Assembly: GCF_000153925.1 (NCBI RefSeq)
Contig: NZ_DS264349.1
Location: 3,334-67,333 of the forward strand
DNA: 64,000 nt
Source of the DNA: [Ruminococcus] torques ATCC 27756
Lineage (GTDB): Bacteria > Bacillota > Clostridia > Lachnospirales > Lachnospiraceae
Reading direction: 5' to 3'
The notes beneath the pieces were generated by a model. That model did not search any database. It was not told the origin of the DNA and worked only from the letters and a program-made list of their open reading frames with translations. This document shows positions 34,632-44,149 of the stretch, in pieces. A program made the translations under genes and the position numbers. Each line of letters starts with the position of its first letter. Position 1 is the first letter of the stretch.

Positions 34632-35159
34632 TTACACCTCCTTAAAATTCTTAAATAAGTCACGGACAACTGACATTCTAGGATCAAGCCCCGTATCTTC
34701 ACAATCGCAGGACTTTGTATTCAAATTTTGACCGCATACCGGGCAAAGACCTTTACAATCTTCCTTGCACAGTACTTTTTCCGGCCATCCCGACAAGATC
34801 TCATTACTGAGTAGTTTGTCCACGTCAAGATGATATCCGTCAATAAAGTTTGATTCATCCAGCTCCTCTGTCAGTTCTGCGTCGGAGAGACCTATGTCGA
34901 CATGTTTTGCAAAATCTAAAGCAAATTCATATCTTACATCCTCCAAGCATCTGTCACAGGGAATGACCGTCACAAGTCTGGTATCTGCATAAATAAGCAT
35001 TTCCTTTCCCCTGACATGTTCTACCCGGACATGAACCGGCTCACTCTCGACAATCGGATACTTCCCGAATTTCATCCGGATCTCTCCCATTGTAAGCGGC
35101 ACAGTCTCTTCAACTGTCTTATGCTGGTCTGACAAAACGTCTGATAGGTTAATTAACAT
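34632..35159 (-). CDS. yceD: YceD family protein (DUF177)
   Basis: A 175-residue protein of the YceD/DUF177 family linked to 23S rRNA accumulation and always found before rpmF. CDRCLED (about residue 70) and a Cys-rich C-terminus (CKEDCKGLCPVCGQNL, SCDCED) suggest metal binding. The ATG follows AGGAG. It is the first gene of yceD-rpmF, with a good promoter at 35189-35216. Confidence 0.9.
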   Translation of the reverse strand: MLINLSDVLSDQHKTVEETVPLTMGEIRMKFGKYPIVESEPVHVRVEHVRGKEMLIYADTRLVTVIPCDRCLEDVRYEFALDFAKHVDIGLSDAELTEELDESNFIDGYHLDVDKLLSNEILSGWPEKVLCKEDCKGLCPVCGQNLNTKSCDCEDTGLDPRMSVVRDLFKNFKEV

Positions 35160-35188
35160 TGTTATTTACTCCTATTCATACCTGAATT

Positions 35189-35216
35189 ATTATATCATGT
35201 AAATTCTGTTTGTCAA
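35189..35216 (-). promoter_or_regulatory. Promoter of yceD-rpmF
   Basis: Consensus TTGACA (35216-35211) and TATAAT (35194-35189) with a 16-bp spacer on the minus strand. Confidence 0.8.
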
Positions 35217-35287
35217 CCGTCATTTTCATGAAAACACACAAAATATAGTATTTTCCATACGATCTTTAAGACAACTCAACTCATTTA

Positions 35288-36484
35288 CTATTTTACAAGC
35301 GCCAATGTCTCTCTTGCAATCGCAAGCTCTTCATTTGTCGGAATAACAAATACCCTTACTTTTGAACCCGCTTTTGTAATCTCAGCCTGTTTTCCTCTCA
35401 AACCTGTATTTGCCTCTTTATCAAAGTCAACTCCGAGATATCCCAGATAAGAACACACCTGTTCTCTTACATAATCGTCATTCTCACCGATTCCCGCAGT
35501 AAATACAATATCGTCTACCCCATTCATTACCGCCGCATATGCTCCGACATATTTGGCAACATTATAGGAAAATACGTCCATTGCGATCTTCGCTTTTTTA
35601 TCTCCTGAATTCATCGCATTTGTCAGATCACGGAAATCGCTTGAGAGTTCTCCCGAAATACCGAACACACCTGACTTCTTATTAAGAACGTCCATCACGC
35701 CTGCAATATCAAGATGTTCTTTCTCTGCGATAAATTCCATGATCGCAGGATCGATATTTCCCGAACGTGTTCCCATTACAAGACCTTCCAACGGAGTCAT
35801 TCCCATAGAAGTATCTACAGATTGTCCGTTCATGACAGCTGTCACACTTGATCCGTTTCCGAGATGACATACGATCGTCTTCAGTTCTTCATACGGTTTT
35901 TCCATCACTTCCGCCGCTTTCTTAGATACGAAACTGTGGCTTGTTCCATGGAAGCCGTAACGTCTGATCTTATAATCCTCATAATAATTGTATGGAAGTC
36001 CGTACATATATGCTTTTTCCGGCATTGTCTGATGGAACGCCGTATCGAATACAGCTGTCATAGGTGTATTCGGCATAAGTTTTTCGCAGGCTGTAATACC
36101 GATCAAGTTTGCCGGATTATGAAGCGGCGCAAGATCATTACATTCCTCTATCGCTTTCTTCACTTCTTCTGTAATCACAACTGAGGATGCAAACTTTTCT
36201 CCGCCGTGTACGACACGATGTCCTACAGCTCCGATTTCATCCAAACTCTTAACAACACCCGTTTCCGGATTTGTAAGAGCTTCAATCACAAACTGAATTG
36301 CCTCTGTATGGGTCGGCATCGCCTTTTCCGACACCTCTTTTTCTCCGCCTTCCGGCTGATACGTCAGACGTCCGTCAATTCCGATCCTCTCACAAATTCC
36401 TTTCGCCAAAACTTCTTCTGATTCCGCGTTAATGAGCTGAAATTTCAATGAAGAACTTCCACAGTTGATTACTAATACGTTCAT
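35288..36484 (-). CDS. ackA: Acetate kinase
   Basis: A 398-residue kinase that makes acetate and ATP from acetyl phosphate, the final ATP-yielding step of acetate fermentation. It begins VLVINCGSSSLKFQL, with HGGEKF, AVFDTAFHQTMP, HLGNGSS and GTRSGNIDP all present. It lies 74 bp downstream of pta on one transcript. Size and motifs are standard. Confidence 0.97.
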   Translation of the reverse strand: MNVLVINCGSSSLKFQLINAESEEVLAKGICERIGIDGRLTYQPEGGEKEVSEKAMPTHTEAIQFVIEALTNPETGVVKSLDEIGAVGHRVVHGGEKFASSVVITEEVKKAIEECNDLAPLHNPANLIGITACEKLMPNTPMTAVFDTAFHQTMPEKAYMYGLPYNYYEDYKIRRYGFHGTSHSFVSKKAAEVMEKPYEELKTIVCHLGNGSSVTAVMNGQSVDTSMGMTPLEGLVMGTRSGNIDPAIMEFIAEKEHLDIAGVMDVLNKKSGVFGISGELSSDFRDLTNAMNSGDKKAKIAMDVFSYNVAKYVGAYAAVMNGVDDIVFTAGIGENDDYVREQVCSYLGYLGVDFDKEANTGLRGKQAEITKAGSKVRVFVIPTNEELAIARETLALVK

Positions 36485-36558
36485 TACTTCTCCTCCATTT
36501 TTGTTTTTATAAACTATATAAACAGAAAGTTTTACTGAAACTCTCTATGTACTCGATC

Positions 36559-37554
36559 TTACTCTGCCTGTGCCTGCACCGCCGTAATTGCAACAACACC
36601 CACAATATCTTCTGCGCTGCATCCGCGTGACAGATCGTTGACAGGAGCTGCGATTCCCTGTGTAAGCGGTCCGTATGCCTCTGCCTTTCCAAGTCTTTGT
36701 ACAAGTTTATATCCGATATTGCCGGCATCAAGATCAGGGAAGATCAACACGTTCGCTTTACCTGCCACTTCACTGCCCGGAGCTTTCGATGCTCCGACTT
36801 CCGGAACGATAGCGGCGTCAAGCTGAAGCTCTCCGTCTAATTTTAATTCCGGCGCAAGTTCGTGCGCGATCTTTGTTGCTTCTACAACTTTATCGACATC
36901 TGCATGTTTTGCACTTCCTTTTGTAGAATGAGAAAGCATCGCTACAATCGGTTCTTTTCCTGTCAGCGTCTCGAAAGATTCTGCGGAAGAAAGTGCAATG
37001 TTTGCCAGTTTTTCCGGATCAGGGTTTTGCTCAAGTCCGGCATCTCCGAAGATGAACGTTCCGTCCGCTCCCATATCACAGTCAGGAACAACCATTAAAA
37101 AGAATGCAGATACAAGTTTTGTTCCCGGCTTTGTCTTCAAGATCTGAAGACACGGACGAAGTGTATCCGCCGTAGAATGACATGCTCCGGACACCATACC
37201 GTCGGCGTCTCCCATTTTCACCATCATAACGCCGTAGTACAGATAATTATTCAGGAGGAGCTCTCTTGCCTGCTCTTCTGTCATTCCTTTTTTCTGTCTT
37301 AATTCAACAAGCTTTGCAATATACTCTTCTGTTTTATCATTTTTAGCCGGATCAACGATCACAGCGCCTGTAATATCATATGCGCCTTTATTTTTCTCGA
37401 TTTCTTCTTCGTTTCCTACGAGAATCAAATCTGCAATCCCTTCTCTTAAGACCGTCTGCGCAGCCTTATAAGTTCTTTCGTCCTCTGTCTCAGGAAGAAC
37501 AATCACCTTTTTATCAGCTTTTGCTCTTGCCTTGATTTCATCGATAAATCCCAT
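36559..37554 (-). CDS. pta: Phosphate acetyltransferase
   Basis: A 331-residue short-form Pta that turns acetyl-CoA and phosphate into acetyl phosphate. PTA/PTB motifs are clear: VLPETEDERTYKAA, MVSGACHSTADTLRP, and the C-terminal VNDLSRGCSAEDIVG. It lacks the N-terminal regulatory domain of E. coli Pta. A strong promoter precedes it, and ackA follows. Confidence 0.96.
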   Translation of the reverse strand: MGFIDEIKARAKADKKVIVLPETEDERTYKAAQTVLREGIADLILVGNEEEIEKNKGAYDITGAVIVDPAKNDKTEEYIAKLVELRQKKGMTEEQARELLLNNYLYYGVMMVKMGDADGMVSGACHSTADTLRPCLQILKTKPGTKLVSAFFLMVVPDCDMGADGTFIFGDAGLEQNPDPEKLANIALSSAESFETLTGKEPIVAMLSHSTKGSAKHADVDKVVEATKIAHELAPELKLDGELQLDAAIVPEVGASKAPGSEVAGKANVLIFPDLDAGNIGYKLVQRLGKAEAYGPLTQGIAAPVNDLSRGCSAEDIVGVVAITAVQAQAE

Positions 37555-37594
37555 GATTTAAAAGCCACCTTTCATTTTTCACAATTATATTTTT

Positions 37595-37623
37595 ATTATA
37601 ACGCAAAGGGATTTTGTATACAA
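37595..37623 (-). promoter_or_regulatory. Promoter of pta-ackA
   Basis: TTGTAT (37623-37618) and TATAAT (37600-37595) with a 17-bp spacer on the minus strand. The -35 lies in the palindrome TTGTATACAA (37614-37623), the same 10-bp word found in the operator of the citrate synthase operon. Confidence 0.7.
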
Positions 37624-37771
37624 GGGGATTCCATGTGCATTTTTAAGTACAATTTTATACAATTTCTTTTCATCTTTGTATGATTGTTATAAAAATATCA
37701 ATCTTTGGTTTCTTATGCCCTTTGTTATTTGTTTTCTCTTCCCTTTGTTCTTTTCTTCCGTTCTTTTACCC

Positions 37772-39124
37772 TCACAGCCTAAACATCGTTGTTACGATGT
37801 TAAAATAAACAAGGATTGTGCATGTATCAAGAATTGTTGTAATAAGCGGAGCCGCCATGATTGCCGGATCAAGTCCGATCTTCTTTGCCAGAAGAGGAAG
37901 GATACACCCGATACACTTTGCCATCATTACAACTGCGATCATTGTAATTCCAAGGGCAACTGCCAGCATAATGTTACGATCATACATAATACAGATTCTT
38001 ACCCCGTTCACAAACGCAAGAAGAGTTCCGACAACAAGCGCCACTCTGATCTCTTTAAAGATAACTTTAAAAATATCCGAAAACTCAATTTCGCCGACCG
38101 CAAGACCTCGAATAATCAGAGTCGAGCTTTGAGATCCGCAGTTTCCTCCCGTTCCCATCAACATCGGAATAAATGTGATCAAGATCGGCATCGCAGCCAT
38201 CGCCTGCTCATAATATCCCAGTATTTCGCCCGTGATCGTTGCCGAAAGCATCAGTAGCATCAACCACGGCGTACGGTTTTTCGCCTGTTGGAAAACGGAT
38301 GTTTCAAAATAAGAATCTTCATTTGGACTGACACCGGCCATAATACTGATATCTTCTGTCGTTTCATCCTGCAATACAAGCATCGCATCATCTACTGTTA
38401 CGATTCCGACAAGACAGTCTTCATGATCAATTACGGGAATTGCTACTAATCCGTATTTATTGATCATATTCGCCACATGCTCCTGATCATCCAGTGTGCG
38501 GGCGTAAAGCACGTTTTCATCCATGATCTCTTCTATCAGTCTCGACTCTCCTGCCGTAAGAAGATCCTTTACATCGACCATGCCGATCAATCTTCTTTTT
38601 TCCGTCACATAGCATGTATAAATCGTCTCTTTATTAATACCGACCTGACGAATCTTTAAAATAGCATCCGCAACCGTCATCTCTTTACGAAGGCTGATAT
38701 ACTCGATATTCATAATGCTGCCCGCACTGTCCTCCGGATACTGCAAAAGCGCATTTATCTTCTTTCTTGTCTCTTCATCCGTTGCCATCAAAAGACGATC
38801 CACTACATTTGCCGGCATTTCTTCTAATACGTCGACGGTGTCATCAACGTACATCTCTTCCATAACTTCTTCCAACTCCGAATCCGTCAGCGCATTGATC
38901 AAATCTTCTCTCATGTCGCTGTTCATATCCGTAAACACTTCCGCCGCTTCTTCTTTTGCCAGAAGACGGAAGATCAAAATACGTTGTTTTTTGTCCAATT
39001 CTTCCAATGCATCTACAATGTCTACCGGATGCACAGACTCCAGTTCTTCCTTTAATTTTTTAAAATCATGCTTTTCAAGCAGTTCGATCATCTGCTCTAC
39101 GTCAAGTCTGTTTTCCTGATCCAT
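37772..39124 (-). CDS. mgtE: Magnesium transporter MgtE
   Basis: A 450-residue Mg2+ channel. Residues 1-125 form the helical N domain, 126-255 the CBS pair (DSAGSIMNIEYISLR; VVAI-like VAIPVIDHEDCLVGIVTVDD), followed by a connecting helix and five membrane helices with TITGEILGYYE and PMLMGTGGNCGSQSSTLIIRG. The start is at MDQENRL, because AGGAG lies 6 nt upstream and gives the usual family length; an upstream Met 16 codons earlier lacks an RBS. No Mg riboswitch was seen. Confidence 0.92.
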   Translation of the reverse strand: MDQENRLDVEQMIELLEKHDFKKLKEELESVHPVDIVDALEELDKKQRILIFRLLAKEEAAEVFTDMNSDMREDLINALTDSELEEVMEEMYVDDTVDVLEEMPANVVDRLLMATDEETRKKINALLQYPEDSAGSIMNIEYISLRKEMTVADAILKIRQVGINKETIYTCYVTEKRRLIGMVDVKDLLTAGESRLIEEIMDENVLYARTLDDQEHVANMINKYGLVAIPVIDHEDCLVGIVTVDDAMLVLQDETTEDISIMAGVSPNEDSYFETSVFQQAKNRTPWLMLLMLSATITGEILGYYEQAMAAMPILITFIPMLMGTGGNCGSQSSTLIIRGLAVGEIEFSDIFKVIFKEIRVALVVGTLLAFVNGVRICIMYDRNIMLAVALGITMIAVVMMAKCIGCILPLLAKKIGLDPAIMAAPLITTILDTCTILVYFNIVTTMFRL

Positions 39125-39229
39125 GCCTAACTCCTCATCTTCCAAGATATCTTTTTGTAACAATTCAGCCATAATAGGCACGCAGTGCGGTTTTATGAAC
39201 AACACGGACTGAACCGTTACATATTCCAC

Positions 39230-39258
39230 TGTAAAAATTCATCTTTTTATAGTATAAT
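39230..39258 (+). promoter_or_regulatory. Putative promoter of tmcAL
   Basis: A perfect TATAAT at 39253-39258 with only a weak -35 (TGTAAA, 39230-39235) 17 bp upstream. The ATG is 31 bp further. Confidence 0.5.
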
Positions 39259-39289
39259 ATGGCAGAAAATGATATACAAGGAGTTTCTT

Positions 39290-40585
39290 ATGAAAATTGT
39301 AGGACTTATTACAGAATATAATCCATTTCACAATGGACATCTCTACCATATCCAACAGGCAAAACGTACAACCGGTGCCGACGCTGTCATCGTTGTTATG
39401 AGCGGCGATTATGTCCAAAGAGGTGTTCCGGCTGTCATGCCAAAGCGTTTAAGAGCCGAATCCGCTCTGGAATGCGGTGCTTCCGCTGTATTTGAACTTC
39501 CTGTCTGCTATTCTACCGGAAGCGCAGAATTGTTTGCCGAAAGCGCTGTCGCTTTGTTGGACCAGCTTCAAATTGTAGACTCGCTTTGTTTCGGGAGTGA
39601 ATGCGGAGATTTAGATGCTTTATCCGAAATTGCAGACCTTCTCTGTCAAGAGCCAAAAGATTACCGTTCTCTTTTAAAAAAACATTTAAGAAACGGACTT
39701 TCCTTTCCGTGTGCACGCAGAAAAGCTTTGAAAGAATATCTTCCGGAAAAAAACTTTGCGGCTCTTTTAGATGAACCTAATAATATTCTCGGAATCGAAT
39801 ACCTAAAAGCGATCAGAAAATTAAAAAGCACGATCAAACCATATACGATCCTCAGAAAAGGCGCCCGGTATCACGACCAAGAACTCAGTACAGAGAATTT
39901 AAGTTCTGCATCGGCGATCCGTTCTCTTCTTTCGTATTCAGGATCTTCTTTAAGAAAATATGACGATCTGCCAAAGGGAGCTTTTGACGACACCGCCCCT
40001 TTTAACATTTTCGGAGAATTGGAATCACAAGTGCCGCAGTGCTGCCTGAAACTTTTAAAAGATTGCCACAAAGTTTCTTACCCGATTTATCAAAACGACT
40101 TTTCTCTTATCCTGAAATACAAATTATTAAACAAATATCCCGAAAACCTGCTTCGATACATGGATGTCTCTGAAGAACTGGCAAACAGAATCTGTTCCCG
40201 GCTTAATTACTTTTTCAACTACAAACAGTTCTGTGACCTTCTAAAAACAAGAGAACTTACGCAGACACGGATCAACCGGGCACTCCTTCATATAATGCTC
40301 GGAATAAAGAAAACAGACGTAGAGGAATATATTGATGGCGGATATCATTTTTACGCCCGCCTTTTAGGCTTTCGGAAAGACCGGGAAAAACTGCTCACAC
40401 GCATTTCAAAAGAAAGTTCACTGCCGCTTCTTATCCGGTTGTCTGAAACCGAAACCATCCCTCCTCTAGGCCGCAAAATGCTTCGCAATGACATGCTTGC
40501 ATCTAATTTATACACTTCCGTCGTCACCGATAAGTTTAAAACAGCCTTCCAAAATGAATACAAGCAGAAGGTGATCAAAATTTAA
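39290..40585 (+). CDS. tmcAL: tRNA(Met) cytidine acetate ligase
   Basis: A 431-residue enzyme (former YlbM) that acetylates the wobble cytidine of elongator tRNA-Met using acetate and ATP. The HIGH-type nucleotidyl-transferase motif is in EYNPFHNGHLYHIQ (residues 9-22); VMSGDYVQRG and YSTGSAELFAESAV follow. It is next to acetate genes pta-ackA by one locus, which may be chance. The start is set by AAGGAG 6 nt before MKIVGLI. Divergent to mgtE. Confidence 0.93.
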   Translation: MKIVGLITEYNPFHNGHLYHIQQAKRTTGADAVIVVMSGDYVQRGVPAVMPKRLRAESALECGASAVFELPVCYSTGSAELFAESAVALLDQLQIVDSLCFGSECGDLDALSEIADLLCQEPKDYRSLLKKHLRNGLSFPCARRKALKEYLPEKNFAALLDEPNNILGIEYLKAIRKLKSTIKPYTILRKGARYHDQELSTENLSSASAIRSLLSYSGSSLRKYDDLPKGAFDDTAPFNIFGELESQVPQCCLKLLKDCHKVSYPIYQNDFSLILKYKLLNKYPENLLRYMDVSEELANRICSRLNYFFNYKQFCDLLKTRELTQTRINRALLHIMLGIKKTDVEEYIDGGYHFYARLLGFRKDREKLLTRISKESSLPLLIRLSETETIPPLGRKMLRNDMLASNLYTSVVTDKFKTAFQNEYKQKVIKI

Positions 40586-40596
40586 TTTCCGCCAGA

Positions 40597-40648
40597 CAAA
40601 AACATGCCCGCAGCGGTCTTTTTCCACCACTGCGGACATGTTTTTATT
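40597..40648. terminator. Bidirectional terminator between tmcAL and icd
   Basis: AAAAACATG-C-CCGCAG-C-GG pairs with CC-A-CTGCGG-A-CATGTTTTT around TCTTTTTCCA. A T-run follows on both strands. Confidence 0.85.
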
Positions 40649-40666
40649 TTTCTGTTATTTCAATCA

Positions 40667-41863
40667 TTACAGTCTCTTTGCGATTGCTTTAATAAACTGC
40701 TCGCTGTTGAGTACCGTCGGATTTTCAAGCGTTGTGATCAATGCGAGATCTTTTGTCATCTCTCCCGCCTCGATCGTATCTATCGTTGCTTTTTCCAACT
40801 TATCCGCAAACTCCATCAATTCGGTATTGCCGTCAAGTTCTCCTCTTTTTCTAAGCGCACCTGTCCATGCAAAAATCGTTGCCACTGAGTTTGTCGATGT
40901 CTCTTCCCCTTTTAAATGCTTATAGTAGTGGCGCTGAACAGTTCCGTGAGCCGCTTCATATTCATAGTATCCTTCCGGTGAAACGAGAACAGATGTCATC
41001 ATCGCCAACGAACCAAAGGCAGAAGACACCATATCACTCATCACATCTCCGTCGTAGTTTTTGCATGCCCAAATATATCCGCCTTCTGATTTCATTACAC
41101 GGGCAACCGCATCATCGATAAGCGTGTAAAAATACTCAATGCCTGCTTCTTTGAACTTCTCATCAAACTCAGCGTCATAAATCTCTTGAAAAATATCTTT
41201 AAATGTATGATCATACTTTTTGGAAATCGTATCTTTTGTGGCAAACCAAAGATCCTGCTTTGTATCAAGAGCATAAGAAAAACAGCTTCTTGCAAAACTT
41301 TCGATCGAACGGTTGATATTATGCATTCCCTGCACAATACCCGGTCCGTCAAAATTATGTACAAGCTCTTTCGTCTCGCTTCCGTCCTCTGCTGTATATA
41401 CAAGTTCAACTTTGCCGGCTCCCGGAATTTTCATCTCAGAACCTTTGTATACATCACCATATGCATGTCTTGCAATCGTAATCGGTTTCTTCCAATTCTT
41501 CACACACGGCTCGATTCCTTTCACCACGATCGGAGCACGAAATACCGTTCCGTCAAGAATCGCACGAATCGTACCGTTTGGACTTTTCCACATCTCTTTC
41601 AAATCATACTCATCCATGCGCGCTGCATTTGGAGTAATTGTAGCACATTTTACCGCAACCTTATATTTCTTGGTCGCCATTGCAGAATCAACCGTGACCT
41701 GATCGTCTGTCTCGTTTCTATGCTCTAATCCAAGATCATAATATTCTGTTTTTAGATCAATATACGGAATAAGAAGCTCGTCTTTGATCATTTTCCAAAG
41801 AATTCTTGTCATCTCATCTCCGTCCATCTCCACAAGCGGTGTCGTCATTTTGATTTTTCCCAT
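40667..41863 (-). CDS. icd: NADP-dependent isocitrate dehydrogenase
   Basis: A 398-residue enzyme of the dimeric, eukaryotic-like IDH subfamily that makes 2-oxoglutarate, CO2 and NADPH. Substrate binding is seen in [18 protein letters not shown] (about residues 90-107) and the metal/NADP site in [17 protein letters not shown] and [10 protein letters not shown]. The start is at MGKIKMTTP with GGAG upstream. It is the last gene of a unit with the candidate citrate synthase and a GntR regulator, so it likely feeds glutamate synthesis. Confidence 0.94.
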   Translation of the reverse strand: MGKIKMTTPLVEMDGDEMTRILWKMIKDELLIPYIDLKTEYYDLGLEHRNETDDQVTVDSAMATKKYKVAVKCATITPNAARMDEYDLKEMWKSPNGTIRAILDGTVFRAPIVVKGIEPCVKNWKKPITIARHAYGDVYKGSEMKIPGAGKVELVYTAEDGSETKELVHNFDGPGIVQGMHNINRSIESFARSCFSYALDTKQDLWFATKDTISKKYDHTFKDIFQEIYDAEFDEKFKEAGIEYFYTLIDDAVARVMKSEGGYIWACKNYDGDVMSDMVSSAFGSLAMMTSVLVSPEGYYEYEAAHGTVQRHYYKHLKGEETSTNSVATIFAWTGALRKRGELDGNTELMEFADKLEKATIDTIEAGEMTKDLALITTLENPTVLNSEQFIKAIAKRL

Positions 41864-41961
41864 TGTTATTTTCTCCTTTTTAATATATGAACTTTTTGCC
41901 CCCATCTATTCAACACATCTTCCGCTTATACAGCTTCCGATGTAGCTGTACTTTTTGCAAT

Positions 41962-42618
41962 CTAATATCCCTGCTTTTTCAAATTTTGCATTACATGAAT
42001 AATATGCTCATTAGCAAGCTGTTCTGCCATCTCTGCATCTCTGTCTTTGATCGCACGTAAAATCTGTCTGTGTTCACGTATCGACTTTCTGGCTCTTTCT
42101 TCTGATACGATCGATGATTTTCTGGCTCTTTGCACATAATTATGAAAATCCGTCAGAACATGTTTCAGCATTCTGCTTCCCGAAGCTTCATAGAGAACAG
42201 CGTGAAAACGACCATCCAACGCCGCAACCTGCTCCGTGCTGAAGCCGCTTTCCTTTTTCATTTGAAACTCTGAAAGAAGAAGCGATTCTTCCAACTGGTC
42301 AAGCTGCTCTTCTGTAATATGTTCTGCCGCCCAGCGGGCGCACAATCCTTCCAGCATCGAGCGGATCTTATAGATATCCCATATATCTTTATGAGATATA
42401 CCCGATACATAAGCTCCTCTGTTCGGAATAATCGTCACAAGCCCTTCCAACTCAAGCTGACGAAGAGCCTCCCGTACAGGCGTCCGGCTCACTCCTAATT
42501 CTTTCCCTATCGCCGTTTCCCTAAGTTCGTCGTTTTCTTTATATGTTCCATTTAAAATATTATCCCTTATCTTCTGAAACACACGACTTCCAAGGGAATG
42601 ATCCTGATATTCTTCCAT
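41962..42618 (-). CDS. GntR family transcriptional regulator, FCD type
   Basis: A 218-residue regulator. The winged helix (about residues 12-75) shows LGVSRTPVREALRQLELEGL and the wing IIPNRGAYVSG. The FCD ligand domain (about 85-210) has YKIRSMLEGLCARWAAE and HAVLYEASGSRML, and the metal-binding His are plausible. The ligand may be a carboxylate such as citrate. It lies between the citrate synthase-like gene (21 bp) and icd, and probably binds the palindromes upstream of that operon. Confidence 0.9.
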   Translation of the reverse strand: MEEYQDHSLGSRVFQKIRDNILNGTYKENDELRETAIGKELGVSRTPVREALRQLELEGLVTIIPNRGAYVSGISHKDIWDIYKIRSMLEGLCARWAAEHITEEQLDQLEESLLLSEFQMKKESGFSTEQVAALDGRFHAVLYEASGSRMLKHVLTDFHNYVQRARKSSIVSEERARKSIREHRQILRAIKDRDAEMAEQLANEHIIHVMQNLKKQGY

Positions 42619-42639
42619 CTGAAATCCTCCGACTATAAT

Positions 42640-44028
42640 CTACAATACAACATGCAGTTCCCTACATACACTTTCTATTTTGGCAATTAATTCTTCATCT
42701 GTCAAGACCGTAACGCGTCCGTCCTCATACTGTTTATCAACCCATTCTTTCAGACGATGTACCAGTTCCGAATTTTTATCAACTTTCCGTTCTTCCAGAA
42801 GTTTAAAATACGCATTGATCCAATATGCGATCCCCGCTGTTCCGGATGTATTGGAAACCGACACCAGTGCGGGACGGTTTAAAAATTTATCCGTATCAAA
42901 AATATTGTATATTTCCTCATTTTTCAACATGCCGTCCGCGTGAATCCCCGCACGCGTCACATTAAAATTCTTACCTACGAAAGGCGTTCTTGAAGGTACA
43001 GTATATCCGATTTCTTTCTCATAATATTCTGCAAGCTCCGTGATCACAGTTGTATCCATACCATCCAAAGTTCCGCGAAGCTGCGCATACTCAAATACCA
43101 TTGCCTCAAGGGGAGTATTTCCGGTTCTTTCCCCGATACCAAACAATGAACAGTTTACACCGCACGCCCCGTAAAGCCACGCTGTCGTTGAATTATTCAC
43201 CGCTTTATAAAAATCATTATGTCCGTGGAATTCGATCAGTTCACTTGGAACACCGGCATGAGTCATTAAGCCATATATGATTCCCGGAATCGATCTTGGA
43301 ATTACAGCTCCCGGAAAATTCACTCCGTATCCCATCGTATCACAAACACGGATTTTTACCGGTATTTTATATTCATCCATCAATTTCATTAATTCCATAC
43401 AAAACGGAATCACAAATCCGTAAATATCCGATCTCGTAATATCTTCCAGATGACATCGCGGACGAACTCCCGTCTCCATACACTCACGAACTACAGTAAG
43501 ATAATGTTCAAGGGCCTCTTTTCTCGTCATTTTCAACTTATAAAAAATATGATAATCCGAACAGCTTACAAGAATCCCCGTCTCTTTTAATCCGATCTCC
43601 TTCACAAGCTCAAAATCTTTTTTGCTTGCTCTGATCCAACTCGTAATCTCCGGAAATTCATACCCTTTTTCCAGGCAGCGATAGACAGCATCTCTGTCTT
43701 TTTTACTGTATAAAAAGAATTCGCTCTGCCGTACTTTTCCTTTCGGGCCGCCGAGTCTGTGCAAATATTCATAAATCGAAACAATCTGTTCAGTCGTATA
43801 TGGAGCTCTCGACTGCTGACCATCTCTGAATGTTGTGTCTGTGATCCATATTTCATCCGGCATATTATGAGGTACAATCCTGTCATTAAATGCAATCTTC
43901 GGAATCTCATCATAATGAAACAAATTACGAAATACATTCGGTGTATCCACATCAACAAGGGGATACATATGTTCTTCTAATTCAAGCAAGTTCGTATGCT
44001 TATTCAAAAATACTTTTCTGTTTTCCAT
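42640..44028 (-). CDS. Homocitrate/isopropylmalate synthase-family protein, candidate Re-citrate synthase
   Basis: A 462-residue DRE-TIM barrel Claisen condensation enzyme. The metal/catalytic start DTTFRDGQQSRAPYT (about residues 64-78) and the HxH motif FHGHNDFYKAVNN are intact. It is unlike LeuA: no LeuA allosteric C-domain is visible, and its neighbour is isocitrate dehydrogenase rather than leuBCD. Re-citrate synthase of Clostridium kluyveri belongs to this family, so citrate formation from oxaloacetate and acetyl-CoA is the best guess. Homocitrate or methylcitrate-type products are alternatives. ATG at 44028, with AGGAGG 7 nt upstream. Confidence 0.78.
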   Translation of the reverse strand: MENRKVFLNKHTNLLELEEHMYPLVDVDTPNVFRNLFHYDEIPKIAFNDRIVPHNMPDEIWITDTTFRDGQQSRAPYTTEQIVSIYEYLHRLGGPKGKVRQSEFFLYSKKDRDAVYRCLEKGYEFPEITSWIRASKKDFELVKEIGLKETGILVSCSDYHIFYKLKMTRKEALEHYLTVVRECMETGVRPRCHLEDITRSDIYGFVIPFCMELMKLMDEYKIPVKIRVCDTMGYGVNFPGAVIPRSIPGIIYGLMTHAGVPSELIEFHGHNDFYKAVNNSTTAWLYGACGVNCSLFGIGERTGNTPLEAMVFEYAQLRGTLDGMDTTVITELAEYYEKEIGYTVPSRTPFVGKNFNVTRAGIHADGMLKNEEIYNIFDTDKFLNRPALVSVSNTSGTAGIAYWINAYFKLLEERKVDKNSELVHRLKEWVDKQYEDGRVTVLTDEELIAKIESVCRELHVVL

Positions 44029-44074
44029 CAAATTTCCTCCTATGATTGCATCTTTTTATATGTATACACGTATA

Positions 44075-44091
44075 TATGTATGCTATACATA
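44075..44091. promoter_or_regulatory. Second palindrome in the leader of the citrate synthase operon
   Basis: TATGTAT-GCT-ATACATA, a 7+3+7 palindrome about 45 bp before the start codon and inside the predicted leader. It contains GTAT/ATAC, like the operator at the promoter. Another GTATAC lies nearby at 44062-44067. Confidence 0.45.
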
Positions 44092-44123
44092 CTCTTGCAC
44101 CTCGTGCTCAGATATATGTATTC

Positions 44124-44149
44124 TTGTATAATTGTATACAAATATACAA
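44124..44149. promoter_or_regulatory. 26-bp inverted repeat operator candidate over the -10 box
   Basis: An inverted repeat with one mismatched pair: TTGTATA at 44124-44130 mirrored by TATACAA at 44143-44149, with the perfect core TTGTATACAA at 44132-44141. The core fits the TNGTnnACNA pattern of FadR/VanR-type GntR sites. It covers the -10 hexamer, so binding would repress. Confidence 0.65.

Noticed and set aside
39125-39289. Mg2+ riboswitch upstream of mgtE
   Set aside because: The gap to the divergent tmcAL is about 165 bp and holds the tmcAL promoter; no M-box core was seen.
42640-44028. LeuA (2-isopropylmalate synthase)
   Set aside because: No LeuA-type allosteric C-terminal domain is visible and it is beside icd, not leu genes; LeuA remains a lesser alternative.
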